The notes beneath the pieces are model-generated. The model saw only the letters and a program-made list of their open reading frames with translations, was not told where the DNA came from and made no database searches. A DNA stretch of 64,000 nt, taken from positions 20,278,765 to 20,342,764 of the forward strand of contig CM048840.1 of the NCBI GenBank assembly GCA_026545765.1. Direction: 5' to 3'. This stretch comes from Plantago major. Its lineage: Eukaryota; Streptophyta; Magnoliopsida; Lamiales; Plantaginaceae. How positions within the stretch are numbered: position 1 is the stretch's first letter; each line of letters opens with the position of its first letter. The position numbers were made by a program, and so were the translations under genes. Shown in pieces: positions 34,171-45,393 of the stretch.

Positions 34171-35145
34171 CAAGGCTCCAAGGAGAAGACAAGTTAAAGG
34201 GATTGATGAATCTTCTGAAGAAGAAGAAGAAGGTCAAATCAAGTCCTTGGGCAATGAAGAAGGCTGTAAAACTCACACAAGATTTAATCTTGATGATGAT
34301 GAGGAAACTGATGAAGATGAAGCTCCTCTTCACAAGAAAAGAAAAATTGAAAGCCTAACTGAGCCCATAGCTGCAAAGCCCCTAGCAGCTAAAACACCCT
34401 CTGGAAATACCAAGTCTATCCAGGGTGGTTCTTCAAGCAACAACCCCAAAGAGAATTCAAGACAAAGAAGGAACAGACTGAGAGCTGAGCAAAGACAAAG
34501 TCAACTTCCACTCAGGCCAGAAGAAGCCAAAATAGAGTATGTGAAGTATGACAATGATTCCTCCGCTCTGGTGCATCAATCAGAAAAATGGCTATTGGAT
34601 TCTGGAACTTAAGCATCTATTGGTAAATTCAAAATTTTCAGAACCAATCCATAAACAACTTATGGCATGGAGAAAAGATAAGCCAACCTTGATCAACACC
34701 AATCACATTAAAGCCTGGTTGGATTTTGAAGTTGTCAAGAGAACTGAAGCCATGAGAAAGGACCTCTCTGATGAATGTCCATATGGAAAGCCGATGATGC
34801 ATGTAATCAATATCACAGAACAGCACAAGAGCAAGACTTCATTTGTAGAACCCTATGAATCGTTCTATCTAATCAAGATCAATACAAGGGTGACATCGAT
34901 ATCCGAGGATTATCTACGAATACTTCAAGCTTCGGATATCGAATAGAGCATGCCTGGAAGTGGGGAAAGTATCTGTGGGTCAAACATTTTGTCAAGAAAA
35001 ATCCTAGCAAAACCTATAAAGAGGTCTGTGGATTTGCCAGAGACACTGAGATGCTCGTCAGAACACTTCTCTATGATTATTCTGATGACATCAAAAGGTT
35101 TGGAGATAGGAAATTTACAGACTGATCCACAGAAATACTGTTGAA
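34171..35145 (+). pseudogene. Additional gene (3' end) and terminal ORF of element 1, continued
   Basis: Continues element 1 past the element 2 insertion. The frame 34145-34612 gives GIDESSEEEEEGQIKSLGNE, an acidic stretch LDDDEETDEDEAPLHKKRK and a basic tail RQRRNRLRAEQRQ, ending KWLLDSGT. A shifted frame then gives EPIHKQLMAWRKDKPTLINT, with further shifts near 34790 and 34870. The terminal ORF degrades after about 34940 but remains recognisable to 35125 against element 2 (31575-32105). Confidence 0.65.
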
Positions 35146-35496
35146 GACTTGAAGAGATTGAAGACTTGAAGACTAGTTTATTAGAATGTCTACTTGGAGC
35201 TTGGTTACTCCTGTTGTCCTAATTTACTATGTAGTTTTTGTATTTTTGCTGACTGAGCCAAACTTGTTCTATGTATTGAAGTTATCTGTAATCTCTCTTT
35301 ATAACTTATCTGAAGAACTTACTCTCAGATAGTATTCTATAAAAGATAACTTGTCATCAAAGATCAAATCTTGTGATTTGGTTGATGTACTTTCTACACT
35401 TAATTAAATAAATTGAAGATCTTAAGAAAAGATTAAGTGTTGGATTGTTCACTCATCCAGATTTGTAATAGGTAAGATAGTCATCGTTGACTGATC

Positions 35497-35511
35497 AAAA
35501 AGGGGGAAATT
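35497..35511 (+). other. Polypurine tract of element 1
   Basis: AAAAAGGGGGAAAT-type purine run directly before LTR D, matching element 2. Confidence 0.75.
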
Positions 35512-37220
35512 TGTTGGGAAATTTCTTGGGAAATTTCTTGGAAATTTTGTTAGATATTTTGTTAGAAATATCTGTTTAGATTTTGATCAGCAACATGATG
35601 ACCTATCTTAGTCTCAGAAAGGTGATTAGTACTCTTGGTTCACTTGAACATTGTAAAAGAGGAAACTCACTAAGTATGATAGTCTAGCTAATCTTGTATA
35701 GGATGTTAGGTCTCAAAATGTAATTTTTATTTTATGAAGAGAAGACCAAGAAGAAGACATCCAAGGTAACAAGCTCAACGACATTGAAGACTTGAAGAAA
35801 CTGCACAAGAATACTGAAACTGTTTTTCAGATACCTTAGCCAGATATCTTGGAGACACGAATAGTTTTAAACAAACTGTGTCACAAGAGATATCTGAGAA
35901 ATAAAAGGCCTATCTGAAAACAAGGAAAGTGTCCACAGATATCTATTCTCAGATACCTTGAGCTTTAACCACATTTCTGAAAAAGAAATATATATATTGC
36001 AAACAAAGTTGTTTCAATAAAAGTGGTATCTGAAGATTGAAGATAAGGACGTGCAAAGAATCAGATAACACTTGTCTCGACATAAAGCATAGTTCCGTTG
36101 GCACTACTGAGACAAAAGTATAGTACAATGCATTTAATGCACGACAGAGATGTCTCAATAAAAGCAACGGTTCAAGAAGAAGACAAATCACATAAGATTA
36201 TACACAGATATCAATAGTTTGAATTTGAGCCTAACGGATACTATTCAAACGGCACTCAAATTCATCTATAAATATCAACACTTAGACTGCTTGAAGAGAC
36301 ACACCTTGAACTGCATAAAAACGCTGAACATCTTACTCTCTCAAAGCAAATTACTTATCCTCAAAGCTTTCTGGTGCGACCAAAGCTTTTGATCTTGAGT
36401 AACACTGAAGTTCTAAGTGTCCTGATCCTAAACAAGCACAAACTATCGTGAAAGAGTTGAAACGAAAGATCAAGTATCCGAGATTCATTCTCTTGAACAT
36501 TTATCTAAGACTTGGTCAATAATAAAAGAACAAGATACCATACATTGAAAAGTGTATTAAGTATACTTGATTCACAGAGCTATCTGAATAATGAATAAGT
36601 TATTAAAGAAGCTCATCCGACAACTCAAACCAAAACCAACACCATAATCAAGTGGAGTACGTGAAGTACTTAGTTTGAAAAATCGGGAATAACTCCAAGG
36701 TTACTGAGTATAGGAAGTACTTGATTTGGGAAACTAAGGAATTACTCCAGGTTATTGAGTATAGGAAGTACTTAGCTTGGGAAGCTAGGAATAACTCAAA
36801 AGGTTTCGAGTCTGAAGTACTTGGCTGTGAAAGCCGGGGAACAACTCAGGGGGAACATTTGGTTGGGAACCATTTGTTTAAAGGAATCTTAGAATAGGAC
36901 TTTTGTAAGGAGAACTCAATTATCTATTCTAGTGAATTCTAGGTCTCTGGAAGACCGAAGTGGATTAGTTGGAGGATTACGCCACCTCCAGATACCACTA
37001 TACTTGTTGTGTTATTTACCTTCAGATTTACATTTCAAAGAACACACACACACTTTAACTGTTTCTGCACTTATCTTTATTAAGTCTTCCGCGCTCTGAT
37101 TCTAAGTATCAGACATCTATTCAGATATCTGAGAAATAGTTTTTATCGACAAAAGTTTTAAAAGACTATTCACCCCCCCCCCCCTCCTACTCTTTTACTT
37201 TGCCGTTATCTGGACCAACA
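35512..37220 (+). repeat. LTR D (3' LTR of element 1)
   Basis: 1709 bp, TGTTG...CAACA. TATA at 36266-36274, hairpin units about 36655-36850, 12-C run at 37173-37184 (five in LTR A). Followed by target duplication GACCC. Confidence 0.93.
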
Positions 37221-37225
37221 GACCC

Positions 37226-37690
37226 CCCCCCCTCCCACCCAACCAAAAAAATTCGCGAAAACATCTGGGAAATTATTTCCGTGAGAAATTTTTTTTGCCC
37301 GGGGTATGGTGGGCCTACCCCAACCCTCCACCCCATCTGACAAAAAAAAAAAAAATTTGTCGCGAAACATGTGGGAAATTATTTTCGTGAGATAATTTTT
37401 TTTTCACCGGGGTAGGGAGGGTGCCCCCCCCCTCTCTCCGACCAAAAAAAAATTGCGAAACCATGTGCAAAATTATTTTCGTGAAATGAAACATTTTCGC
37501 CCAGGTGCGTGAAACTGTTTTCCTGTTTTAATTGTTTTTCAAAACTTCGGGTTGGGTTTGGTTTCTAGGTCTCCCTGACTTTAAAATTTCGGGTTGGGTA
37601 CGGGTACAGGTTTTAAGATTGTGGTTGGGTGCGAGTACATGTTATAAACCCCGTTAAAACCATCGGGTTCCACCCCACAAATTTTGTAAT
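37226..37690. repeat. Right arm of the inverted, ACCC/GGGT-rich element
   Basis: Minisatellite units (37226-37510: AACCAAAAAAATTCGCGAAA blocks alternating with TTTTCGTGAGATAA and GGGGTAGGG) come first. A degenerate GGGTTGGGTACGGGTACAGG array (37545-37690) follows. This is the reverse arrangement of 4736-5172. The end CCGTTAAAACCATCGGGTTC is roughly the complement of the left arm start GAACCCGTTAAACC. Confidence 0.6.
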
Positions 37691-37947
37691 GGGTCGTACG
37701 GAAATATGGAATAGGAAAATTTGTGTTGTCTGATGGACTCATCATCATTCTAGGTATTAATACATTTTCCCTGCATTCATTCCATATAACATATTTGCCT
37801 CAATAACATGCTTCCCAAGATTTGTTACTAAAATTCTTGTTGTATTGCAAAATTCGGAAGCTTAATCAATGTTACACAACAACATGATCATGCAACCAAC
37901 CTTAAGAACAATCATGTGATTAGGGAGTTCAAAACAATTTATATTAT

Positions 37948-40100
37948 TCAGAAACTCAACCGTGAACACTTCTGAGATACATCATCTACTTTACTCAAGC
38001 TATCAATGCTTAAATATTCAACGTACTCACCATGAATTTTGGAAATAACGTACTCATTAATCTCATTAACAATGTCATTTGTGGATGCAATAATGGCTCG
38101 ATTAATGATGTAATTTGGATCTAGTGAGGGATTGGCCAAGTGCTCTAACAATGATGGGTACGTAATGTCAACAATGGCATTTATAGGATCATCTAACTAT
38201 CTGATGAGTAGATCATCGGGTAGTTTTATATCAACCTCACCGTCATTATTTTCACCAGCAACACCATCACCGACTTGTAAAATCCACTCCGCGAACTGCC
38301 TGGTCTTGTTTATCTCAGCAGGTGAATTTCCAGACTGCATGTGATGTAAAATTCAATCTTAATCAACTCTATAGTTTAATAGAACAAAAGTATTGAAACA
38401 AAAAAATTACCTGCAACCTCAGGTTTTTAGTTAATTTGAGGACTTCACATGTTGCTCATATTTTGGATGAGCATATGACTGCATTAACTATATCGTATCT
38501 TATTCCGTCAGGAACCACAAGAAGAATATGACTAAAGTCTCCACAAAAAACAACCACAAGGCCACCAAAAGGATCATGAGGGTGATGCATAGCATCTCTC
38601 AAGCTCCGATAACTGCCTCGAAGCAAATTTTATTCGTCATAGGAGTCTCGTCCCATATAATAAGCTTATTAAGCCTTAATAATTCTGTAACATCAGAATT
38701 TGCACTGATCTTTGAGCATATTGAGTCCTCATTAGGATGAAGTGGTATGTCGAATCTCAAATGAGCTGTGCTACCCCTTGGAAGCAATAGTGATGCAATA
38801 CCACTCGATGCAACTGGGAGAACTATATCTCCTTTGGATCTCAATCCCGAGCATAAAGTTCCCCATATAAAAGTCTTCCCAGTCCTTCCATATCCACATA
38901 AGTACAACACCCAACCTTTACCCGAACTGACATAAGAGATTATCTTCTGTTAGATTGTACGTTGCCCCTCAGTCAATCGTGGATACAACGAATTGAACTC
39001 TTCGCTCTCAACATCTTTATCGTTAGACGTCTCATCCACTATGAATTGGTCTGTAACACTGTTTATTATGTCATTTGAAGGTATAGGCATACCTTCAAAT
39101 GGTCAGACAGTTGTAGTTTGATCTTAAATGATTCTCAATCTCCAATAAAGACAAATCTTTAATCTGATCATCCGCGAGTTTCAGACATGTATATTGTAAT
39201 ACAAAATATGAATGTAATAAAGCATGTGTATAAGTATGTCTAATAAAATAATATTGAACCATAGTTTTTAGTACCTGGATTGTTTTTTCTCTTGTGTTGG
39301 GTATTCAATAGGTCATCTGATAAGAATTCTCATGCCTTCAACCAAACGTCTTTAATAGTTGACATGATGTGAGATAGAAGTAACATTGTGAATAGATGAT
39401 AGGGGAAGAAGCCTAGTAACTTGCGTTAATTATTCCACTATCGTACCCCCTTTCATCAAATAAGAGACCTAAGGATCCACATGCGGACTTGTATGAATCA
39501 TAAATAATACCATTGTCCGTTCTGATATCCTCATGATATCCTCATAGTAAGTCACACCTCTTAATTACATGATTCAACACGAGTCTCATGTAGTACTGGT
39601 TCTCATTAATAATGTTAACATTATGTATACGCCCAATACTTTGTGCTTTTGTCTTTTTGCAAGACCATATCTTCTCTCTTTCATTCCAACAATAATGTTG
39701 TGGCAATTCATGATACAAAAACTTTCAGGCTTCAGGATTGACTTTGTTCAGTTTGAACCACTGTAAGAATTTTGACTACTTTGCATATGGCTTCTCTAGT
39801 AATCAGGCATGTATACACCATTTTTAATGTTCACACTTTGCCAACCCTCCAAGTGGAATATAACCTCTCAACTGCAGGAGTCCTATAATGTATGTAAAAT
39901 TCAAATATTCTCCATATAACTTCACATGCAGAAGCATACCGGCCGTTAACATGCCTCATGATTTAATCTGGATTGTTCTTGTCCACAAAACTAAGCCATA
40001 TACGGTCACTCTCCTTGGATATATACTTAAACAAATCCTTCATAGACCACCCCTAATTACAGAATTCTATGTTCATGTGCGTCAATACTTCAACATCAAT
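37948..40100 (-). pseudogene. Helitron-type PIF1 helicase remnant
   Basis: Reading right to left: at about 39960-39840 a helicase-linker motif typical of Helitron proteins (RYASACEVIWRIFEFYIHYR, then PAVERLYS). Next, 39110-38920 (YPRLTEGQRTI, stop TAA, QKIISYVSSGKGWVLYL). Then Walker A GYGRTGKT (about 38895) and VASSGIASLLLPRGSTAH, with Walker B KLIIWDETPM near 38650. Finally the C-terminal segment NRAIIASTNDIVNEINEYV at 38110-38050. DNA helicase that drives rolling-circle transposition. Multiple stops and gaps show it is dead. No Helitron termini were found, so it may be only an internal fragment. Confidence 0.75.
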
Positions 40101-40244
40101 TGATGATTACATGGGATTACATATCTAACCAAATTTGTAATAATGGAATAGCTTAATAACAGGAGACATGTTGATATTAATTATCTTAAAATTTAAAAAG
40201 CGAAAAAAAATTCGACTTAGTTAGATTAAACCTATTGTCAAGCA

Positions 40245-41813
40245 TGTTAGGAAAATCTGTTTAGATTTTGATCAGCAACCTAATGACTTATCTTAGCTCA
40301 GAAAGGTGGTTAGTACTCTTGGTTCACTTGAACACTGTAAATGAGGAAACTTACTAAGTATGATAGTCTAGCAAAACTTGTATAGGATGTTAGGTCTCTG
40401 AATGTAATTTTTTATTCCTCTAAAGAAGACCAAGAAGAAGGCATCCAGCAGGAAAAGTTCAACGGATTTGAAGATTTGAAGACTGCACAAGATTGCTGAA
40501 GACAAGGGTTTTCAGATACCTATGACCAGATATCTTGATGACACAAGCGTTTTTAAATAAACAGTGTTGCAAAAGATATCTAAGAAATAAAAGGTTTCTG
40601 AAACGAGGAAAGTGCCCACAGATATCTACACTCAGATACCTTGGACATAAACTATGTTTTTGAAAAGAAATATATTATAACAAGTTGTTTCAACAAATGG
40701 TATCTGGAGTTGTGATAATCTCTGGAAAAGGACGTGCAAAGCTGCAGAGAACTTTGATAATATAAGATCTCTGATACAATGTATAGTTCCGTTGGCACTA
40801 CAGGACAAAGTATAGTACAATGCATTGAATGCACGAAATGTCGAATGAAACGGTAGCCAAGAAGAAGACAAACGTACTACAGTACTATACTCAGATATCA
40901 ATAGTTTGAATTTGATTTAAACCTAATGGATACTATTCAAACGGCACTCAAATTCATATATAAATATCAACACTTAAACTGCTTGAGAACACACCTTAGA
41001 ACACTGAACACACCTTGAACTTGCATTGAATACTCTCAAGCACACTACTTACCTTCAAGCTTTCTGTTGCGGCCAAAGCTCTTGATTCTAAGTAGCACAA
41101 AAGTTCTAAGTGTCCTGATCCTTAACAAGCATTGCTATTTGTGAAAGAGTTGAATTAGGATTTGATATCTGAGATTCATTCTCTTGAACATTTATCATAG
41201 ACTTGGGCCAGTAAAGAACAAGATACCATACATTGCAAAGTGTATTAAGTATACTTGATTCTCAGAGCTATCTCATAATCGACAAGTTATTAAGAAGCTC
41301 ACCGACAAACTACCTTAACCAACACCTTAATCATGTGGAGTATGGTGAAGTACTTAGTTTGAAAAACTAAGGAACAACTCCAGGAAAGAGGTTTATGAGT
41401 ACAGGAAGTACTTGGCTGTGAAAGCCGGGGAATAACTCAAGGGGAACACTTGGTTGGGAACCTAGTGTAATTAGGAATCGAGAGAAGATATTTGTAAGGT
41501 TACATCAATTATCGGTCTTAGTGGATTCTAGGTATGAGAAAGGCCGAAGTGGATTAGTTGAAGGATTATGCCACCTTCAGATACCACTATAAAAAGACTT
41601 GTGCTATTTACTTTCTGCATTTTATTACTTGCTTTATTTACCTTGCAAAGTATTTACACCTATCTTGCTGAGCACGTGCACTTATCACAGAAAAGTCTTC
41701 CGCTCTCTGAAATTAAGTATCAGATATCTGAGAAACCGTGTTTATCGACAAAAGTTTTAAAAGACTATGCAACCCCCCTATAGTCTTTTACTTTGCCGTT
41801 ATCTGGACCAACA
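40245..41813 (+). mobile_element. Solo LTR E of the same copia family
   Basis: TGTTAGG...GGACCAACA, 1569 bp, flanked by the 5-bp duplication AAGCA (40240-40244 and 41814-41818). Alignable with LTRs A-D over its length but more diverged. It is about 118 bp shorter than LTR A, mainly because it has two rather than four hairpin units. A solo LTR results from recombination between the two LTRs of a former complete element. Confidence 0.92.
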
Positions 41814-41818
41814 AAGCA

Positions 41819-42105
41819 CTTGGCCTTTTTTTTTTTTTCGACAGTTTCATCTGTATCCCTACTCTTGTATATCTGGTACCCATTCTCATTTGTGTGCGTG
41901 TTCTCATTGTAACTCTTGGAAAAGAATTTCGTACATTTACCCTTCTCCATGGACGGAGCAGTACGCTGCATTGGATCACACAGACTGTGCATCATATGGT
42001 TTGACACGACTTCATACAGTTCCAGATGTTTCTCTTTTTCAGGAAGCTCAGCACATATATAATCGTCAGTGTTATATTAATGGAAGAACACAAGGAGATG
42101 CCTAA
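41819..42105 (+). other. Possible gene fragment, unrecognised
   Basis: An open frame ends with protein-like sequence (PSPWTEQYAALDHTDCASYG, then VSLFQEAQHIYNRQCYING, stop at 42105). It follows a T-run and has no clear start; the upstream part is LTR E. It may be an exon of a captured gene or chance. Family not recognised. Confidence 0.25.
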
Positions 42106-42172
42106 TAAATTACAATTGACCTCATGAGCTACTTGAATTATGAACATGTATGATTTTGATCACATTATCATA

Positions 42173-42283
42173 TGAATGGACTAGATTGCCTTACTAATTG
42201 TTTTAGACATCGGGATGAACTGTGAACAGACCAAAACACCCTCCACAAACTTTTCTATCCAATATGAAATGAGTATTCTGCCA
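42173..42283. repeat. Direct repeat, copy 1 (partner 44341-44456)
   Basis: About 110 bp beginning GAATGGACTAGATTGCC and including GACCAAAACACCCTCCACAA. The partner at 44341-44456 is about 85 percent alike by eye. The pair bounds about 2.1 kb of AT-rich DNA. Confidence 0.65.
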
Positions 42284-42907
42284 CGTGACATGACAAATGG
42301 ACCAATAAGAAGCCTAGAAAACTAATTCCATTCATAGATATGTACAAAAAAAATCATTGTGGAATAATGTAGTAGTACATAGTGCTGCCATATTTTCTTT
42401 TTAATAGTGAGAGATTTATATAAATATTTAAATTATAATTAAAGCTCATATACATCAACAACTTACTCACCTGTATTTTATTTACTAATAAATAGCAAGG
42501 TACCCACATTTCATCAATGATAACAATAACTCAGCTAATTTACGCGATGGTGGAGAACGAACACGTACTCAAGGTTATTCTCCCTTATCCCAGCCGTGCA
42601 GTGTAAACTTTGACTCTGCATGAACCTCCGCCATTTAAGAATCACAAATAAAGGGTATTCCTACCGTATCCAAGTCAAATATGTCGCAAATATTATTTTG
42701 CAACCACTCCAACCCCATCTGCTGGAGCCTATTGTAAAAAAAAATAGAAGCATCAAATTTATCTTGATTCATATCAAATAAAAAAATAACAATTCGAGAA
42801 GAATATGCGTATAGTTTCATTTAAGTATGCCATTATAGTAGATAATATTGTTTGTTAGCCGACTTTATGGAAACATGCGAGTCATAAAGTCGAAAAGTCT
42901 TAGATGA

Positions 42908-43082
42908 ATTCGCCTTGAGGGCGACGAATATCAAATATATTTTTTGAAATTTTGTAGATAAATTTATATGAAATTTAATAAAAACTATATATGCAGTCAA
43001 CATACAAAAAGGGTCCCTACAAAAAATAAACAGTGAAATATATACTGGCTAAAAATACAACTAATTCCACAAATTCATGTGG
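42908..43082. repeat. Interspersed ~175-bp repeat, copy 1
   Basis: Shares with 43910-44092 and 44190-44330 the order GACGAAT, a TTTTGTAGATAAATTTATAT block, TTTAATAAAAACTATA, AACATACAAAAA and GATATACTGG..ACTAATTCC. No coding content. Confidence 0.6.
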
Positions 43083-43799
43083 CGATGCCACGATATAGTT
43101 TACGTTTAATAATAGATAGAAATGGGAGAACAAAATAAATTAATCGAGACAACCCCTGAGTGGTATGTGCTCCCCTCACATAACGATCTTGGTATGTATA
43201 ATACAAATCTACCAATCCAACATCATCATAAGAACACCCTTTTTACACTTTTCAATGAAATTCAGGCATTTGATGGAGATTTTTGTTCCATGAAGTTGCA
43301 AAGCTGAAATTTATTGATTTAAAAAGTTTAACCACAACATAACAATCTCTTTCAATTACTACGTGTTACCACTCAAAATTTCGAACAAATTTAGTTCTTA
43401 ATTTTGCTGGCAAACCTTCCGCATTTTCAGCAACCATAAGCCATAAAATTTTGTCACCAAGTAATAACATTGCCCTCATGATCCCTAGCAACAACACTAA
43501 TACATCCCCCTATTCGGACTCTTCTCAACCGTATCAAAATTTCACGCAGTAAGATGGCTGGAATTTGAATGAATCTGGTGGGTTTAGCCCATCAACTTTA
43601 TATATCCTATTATATTATATAAAAACACCCAACTGATAATCTAAGTGCTAAAACATTAGACTCATGTTTAACTTGGCTAAAAACTTCATTGAACAAAATT
43701 CTCGCTCGCCTATTCGGACTCTGCTCAACCATAGAACAAAAATTTATTAATTTCTTGTTAAATAGATGGGGGGAGTATTAAATATTTAATAAACGCTCT

Positions 43800-44330
43800 A
43801 TTTTGAAAATTCTGCTATTCCATTTTATTTTATTTATTAAATTTATATTTTATTTTAGTGAATAAAATGATGTATTTAATTAATAATTATATTATAGATT
43901 GGTGTTTATGGATTCGTCTTGTCACGATGAATTGAAATATATATTCAAAATATTTTCGGAGTTTTGTAGATAAATTTATATGATATTTAATAAAAACTAT
44001 ACGTGCAGCCAACATACAAAAAATGAACATTATTGAAAGATATACTGGTTTAAAATGCAACTAATTCCAAAAAAATTCACGTAGAATTGAATTAATTTAA
44101 TAAATTATACATCATTAAAATTTCATTATTTCATTTATTTTAAGGAATAAAATGATTTATTTAATTAATAATAGTATTCGAGATTGATGTATATGGATTC
44201 GTCTTGTCACGACGAATTCAAATATATGTTCAAAATATTTTTTGGATTTTTGTAGATAAAGTTATATTAGATTTAATAAAAATATATATGTAGTTAACAT
44301 ACTAAAAATAACAGTGAAATATATAATTAA
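43800..44330. repeat. Two tandem copies of a ~300-bp AT-rich repeat
   Basis: 43800-44092 and 44105-44330 both read from AATAAAATGAT.TATTTAATT through TATGGATTCGTCTTGTCACG to the shared 175-bp block also present at 42908. The second copy is truncated at its right end. Probably a non-autonomous transposon or satellite-like duplication; type unknown. Confidence 0.6.
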
Positions 44331-44340
44331 GGAAATATTT

Positions 44341-44456
44341 GAATGGACTGGATTGTCCTTACTAATTGTTCTAGATATTAGGATGAAATGTGAATAGACC
44401 AAAACACCCTCCACAACTTTTTTCAGCCAATCAGAATTGAGTATTGTGTCACACAA
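44341..44456. repeat. Direct repeat, copy 2 (partner 42173-42283)
   Basis: Contains GAATAGACCAAAACACCCTC and AATTGAGTATTGTGTCAC, as in copy 1. Confidence 0.65.
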
Positions 44457-44459
44457 GCA

Positions 44460-45393
44460 ACACTAGCATTGGTGCTTTAATTTGTGACTCCTTCCGCTCC
44501 GAATCACTTCGTACATCATGATTGACGTGTAGTTTCATGTGAAAAATTAAAATAAATGATAAAACGTGAAAATAGGACAAAAATCAACTTTTAACAGCAA
44601 AAGGTTTTAGGGTAAAAGTAGAGGAGGGCGTAGTGTCAATTATATGATGCAAATATGACGATTATACTTTTAAGCCTATAATTGGATACAATTAAAACAT
44701 GTGGAGAAGGGTGGTAAAATTTCTTAAGAAAAAAATTATATAATAACCTAACATACATCTTTGTCTGTAAGACTGCAAGTCTGCAACCCATATTCAACAG
44801 TACCTTCAGAAATTCGTTATGGATTTCTTGTTCTGATGATTCCTCTGTCTAGGATTTCACGTGAAGGGAATGGGTTCAAAAGGAAATCTTATTTCCATGT
44901 ACAATTTTATACAACAAACATTTTTACACCTTGCAAGGAAGCACATAATGTCCTTTGAATGGCATACAATTTGCAAATTTGCAATCACCCCACACTAAAA
45001 AGATCAGTGGATATAATCTAAAAAAAAGTAGTATTGTGACCCAAATGGACATGATGTCAACCAAGTTTTTGATCCATTGTCATTACATCAGAAGAATCAG
45101 ACAGTCACCATATACTAAAGTTTACAAGGAAATCTGTCATCAAACTATGCTCCAGTATTGTCAGCTCTACATTCCATTTGGTTCATACCTCAACGTAGCC
45201 GACTGAATATCAAATAGCCAACTTCGAATGCTACTTACAGGTTAGCTTTGAGCAAATTACATGTTCAAGTTTGTAAGTACATCACCAAAGAATATTTTCT
45301 ATAATGGTTCTGACAGCTGCTGGATATAATCAAGAAATTCAATGAAATTCCAAAGTCGAAATCCCCAGCATAGTTCGCATGTGTTGCCAGCTA
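44460..45393. other. Intergenic DNA and RNase H gene 3'UTR
   Basis: No further gene seen. The part nearest 45393, roughly 45150-45393, is presumably the 3'UTR of the minus-strand RNase H gene. Confidence 0.5.

Larger units (their letters stand above)
5178..37220 (+). mobile_element. Element 1: ~16 kb Ty1/copia-type LTR retrotransposon, split by element 2
   Basis: LTRs at 5178-6864 and 35512-37220 begin TGTTG and end CAACA and are flanked by the 5-bp target duplication GACCC (5173-5177 and 37221-37225). Order inside: primer site, gag, pol (protease, integrase, reverse transcriptase, RNase H, which is the copia order), a tandem repeat, an additional long gene with introns, a terminal ORF, polypurine tract. 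Element 2 occupies 18210-34165 and duplicated AGTAC. Removing it leaves about 16.1 kb, large even for SIRE/Maximus-type copia elements. The two LTRs are nearly identical apart from changes at CAG/CTG triplets, so insertion looks recent. Confidence 0.93.

Noticed and set aside
34590..34612. KWLLDSGT read as a second aspartic protease active site
   Set aside because: The DSG motif is followed at once by a stop in both elements and none of the surrounding protease sequence is present. The real protease is in pol (near 9505 and 22515).
13610..35145. Additional gene called as a retroviral envelope
   Set aside because: Although placed where env-like genes occur in some copia elements, I see no signal peptide, no credible pair of membrane segments and no fusion-type sequence. 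The content is acidic, coiled-coil and intron-divided.
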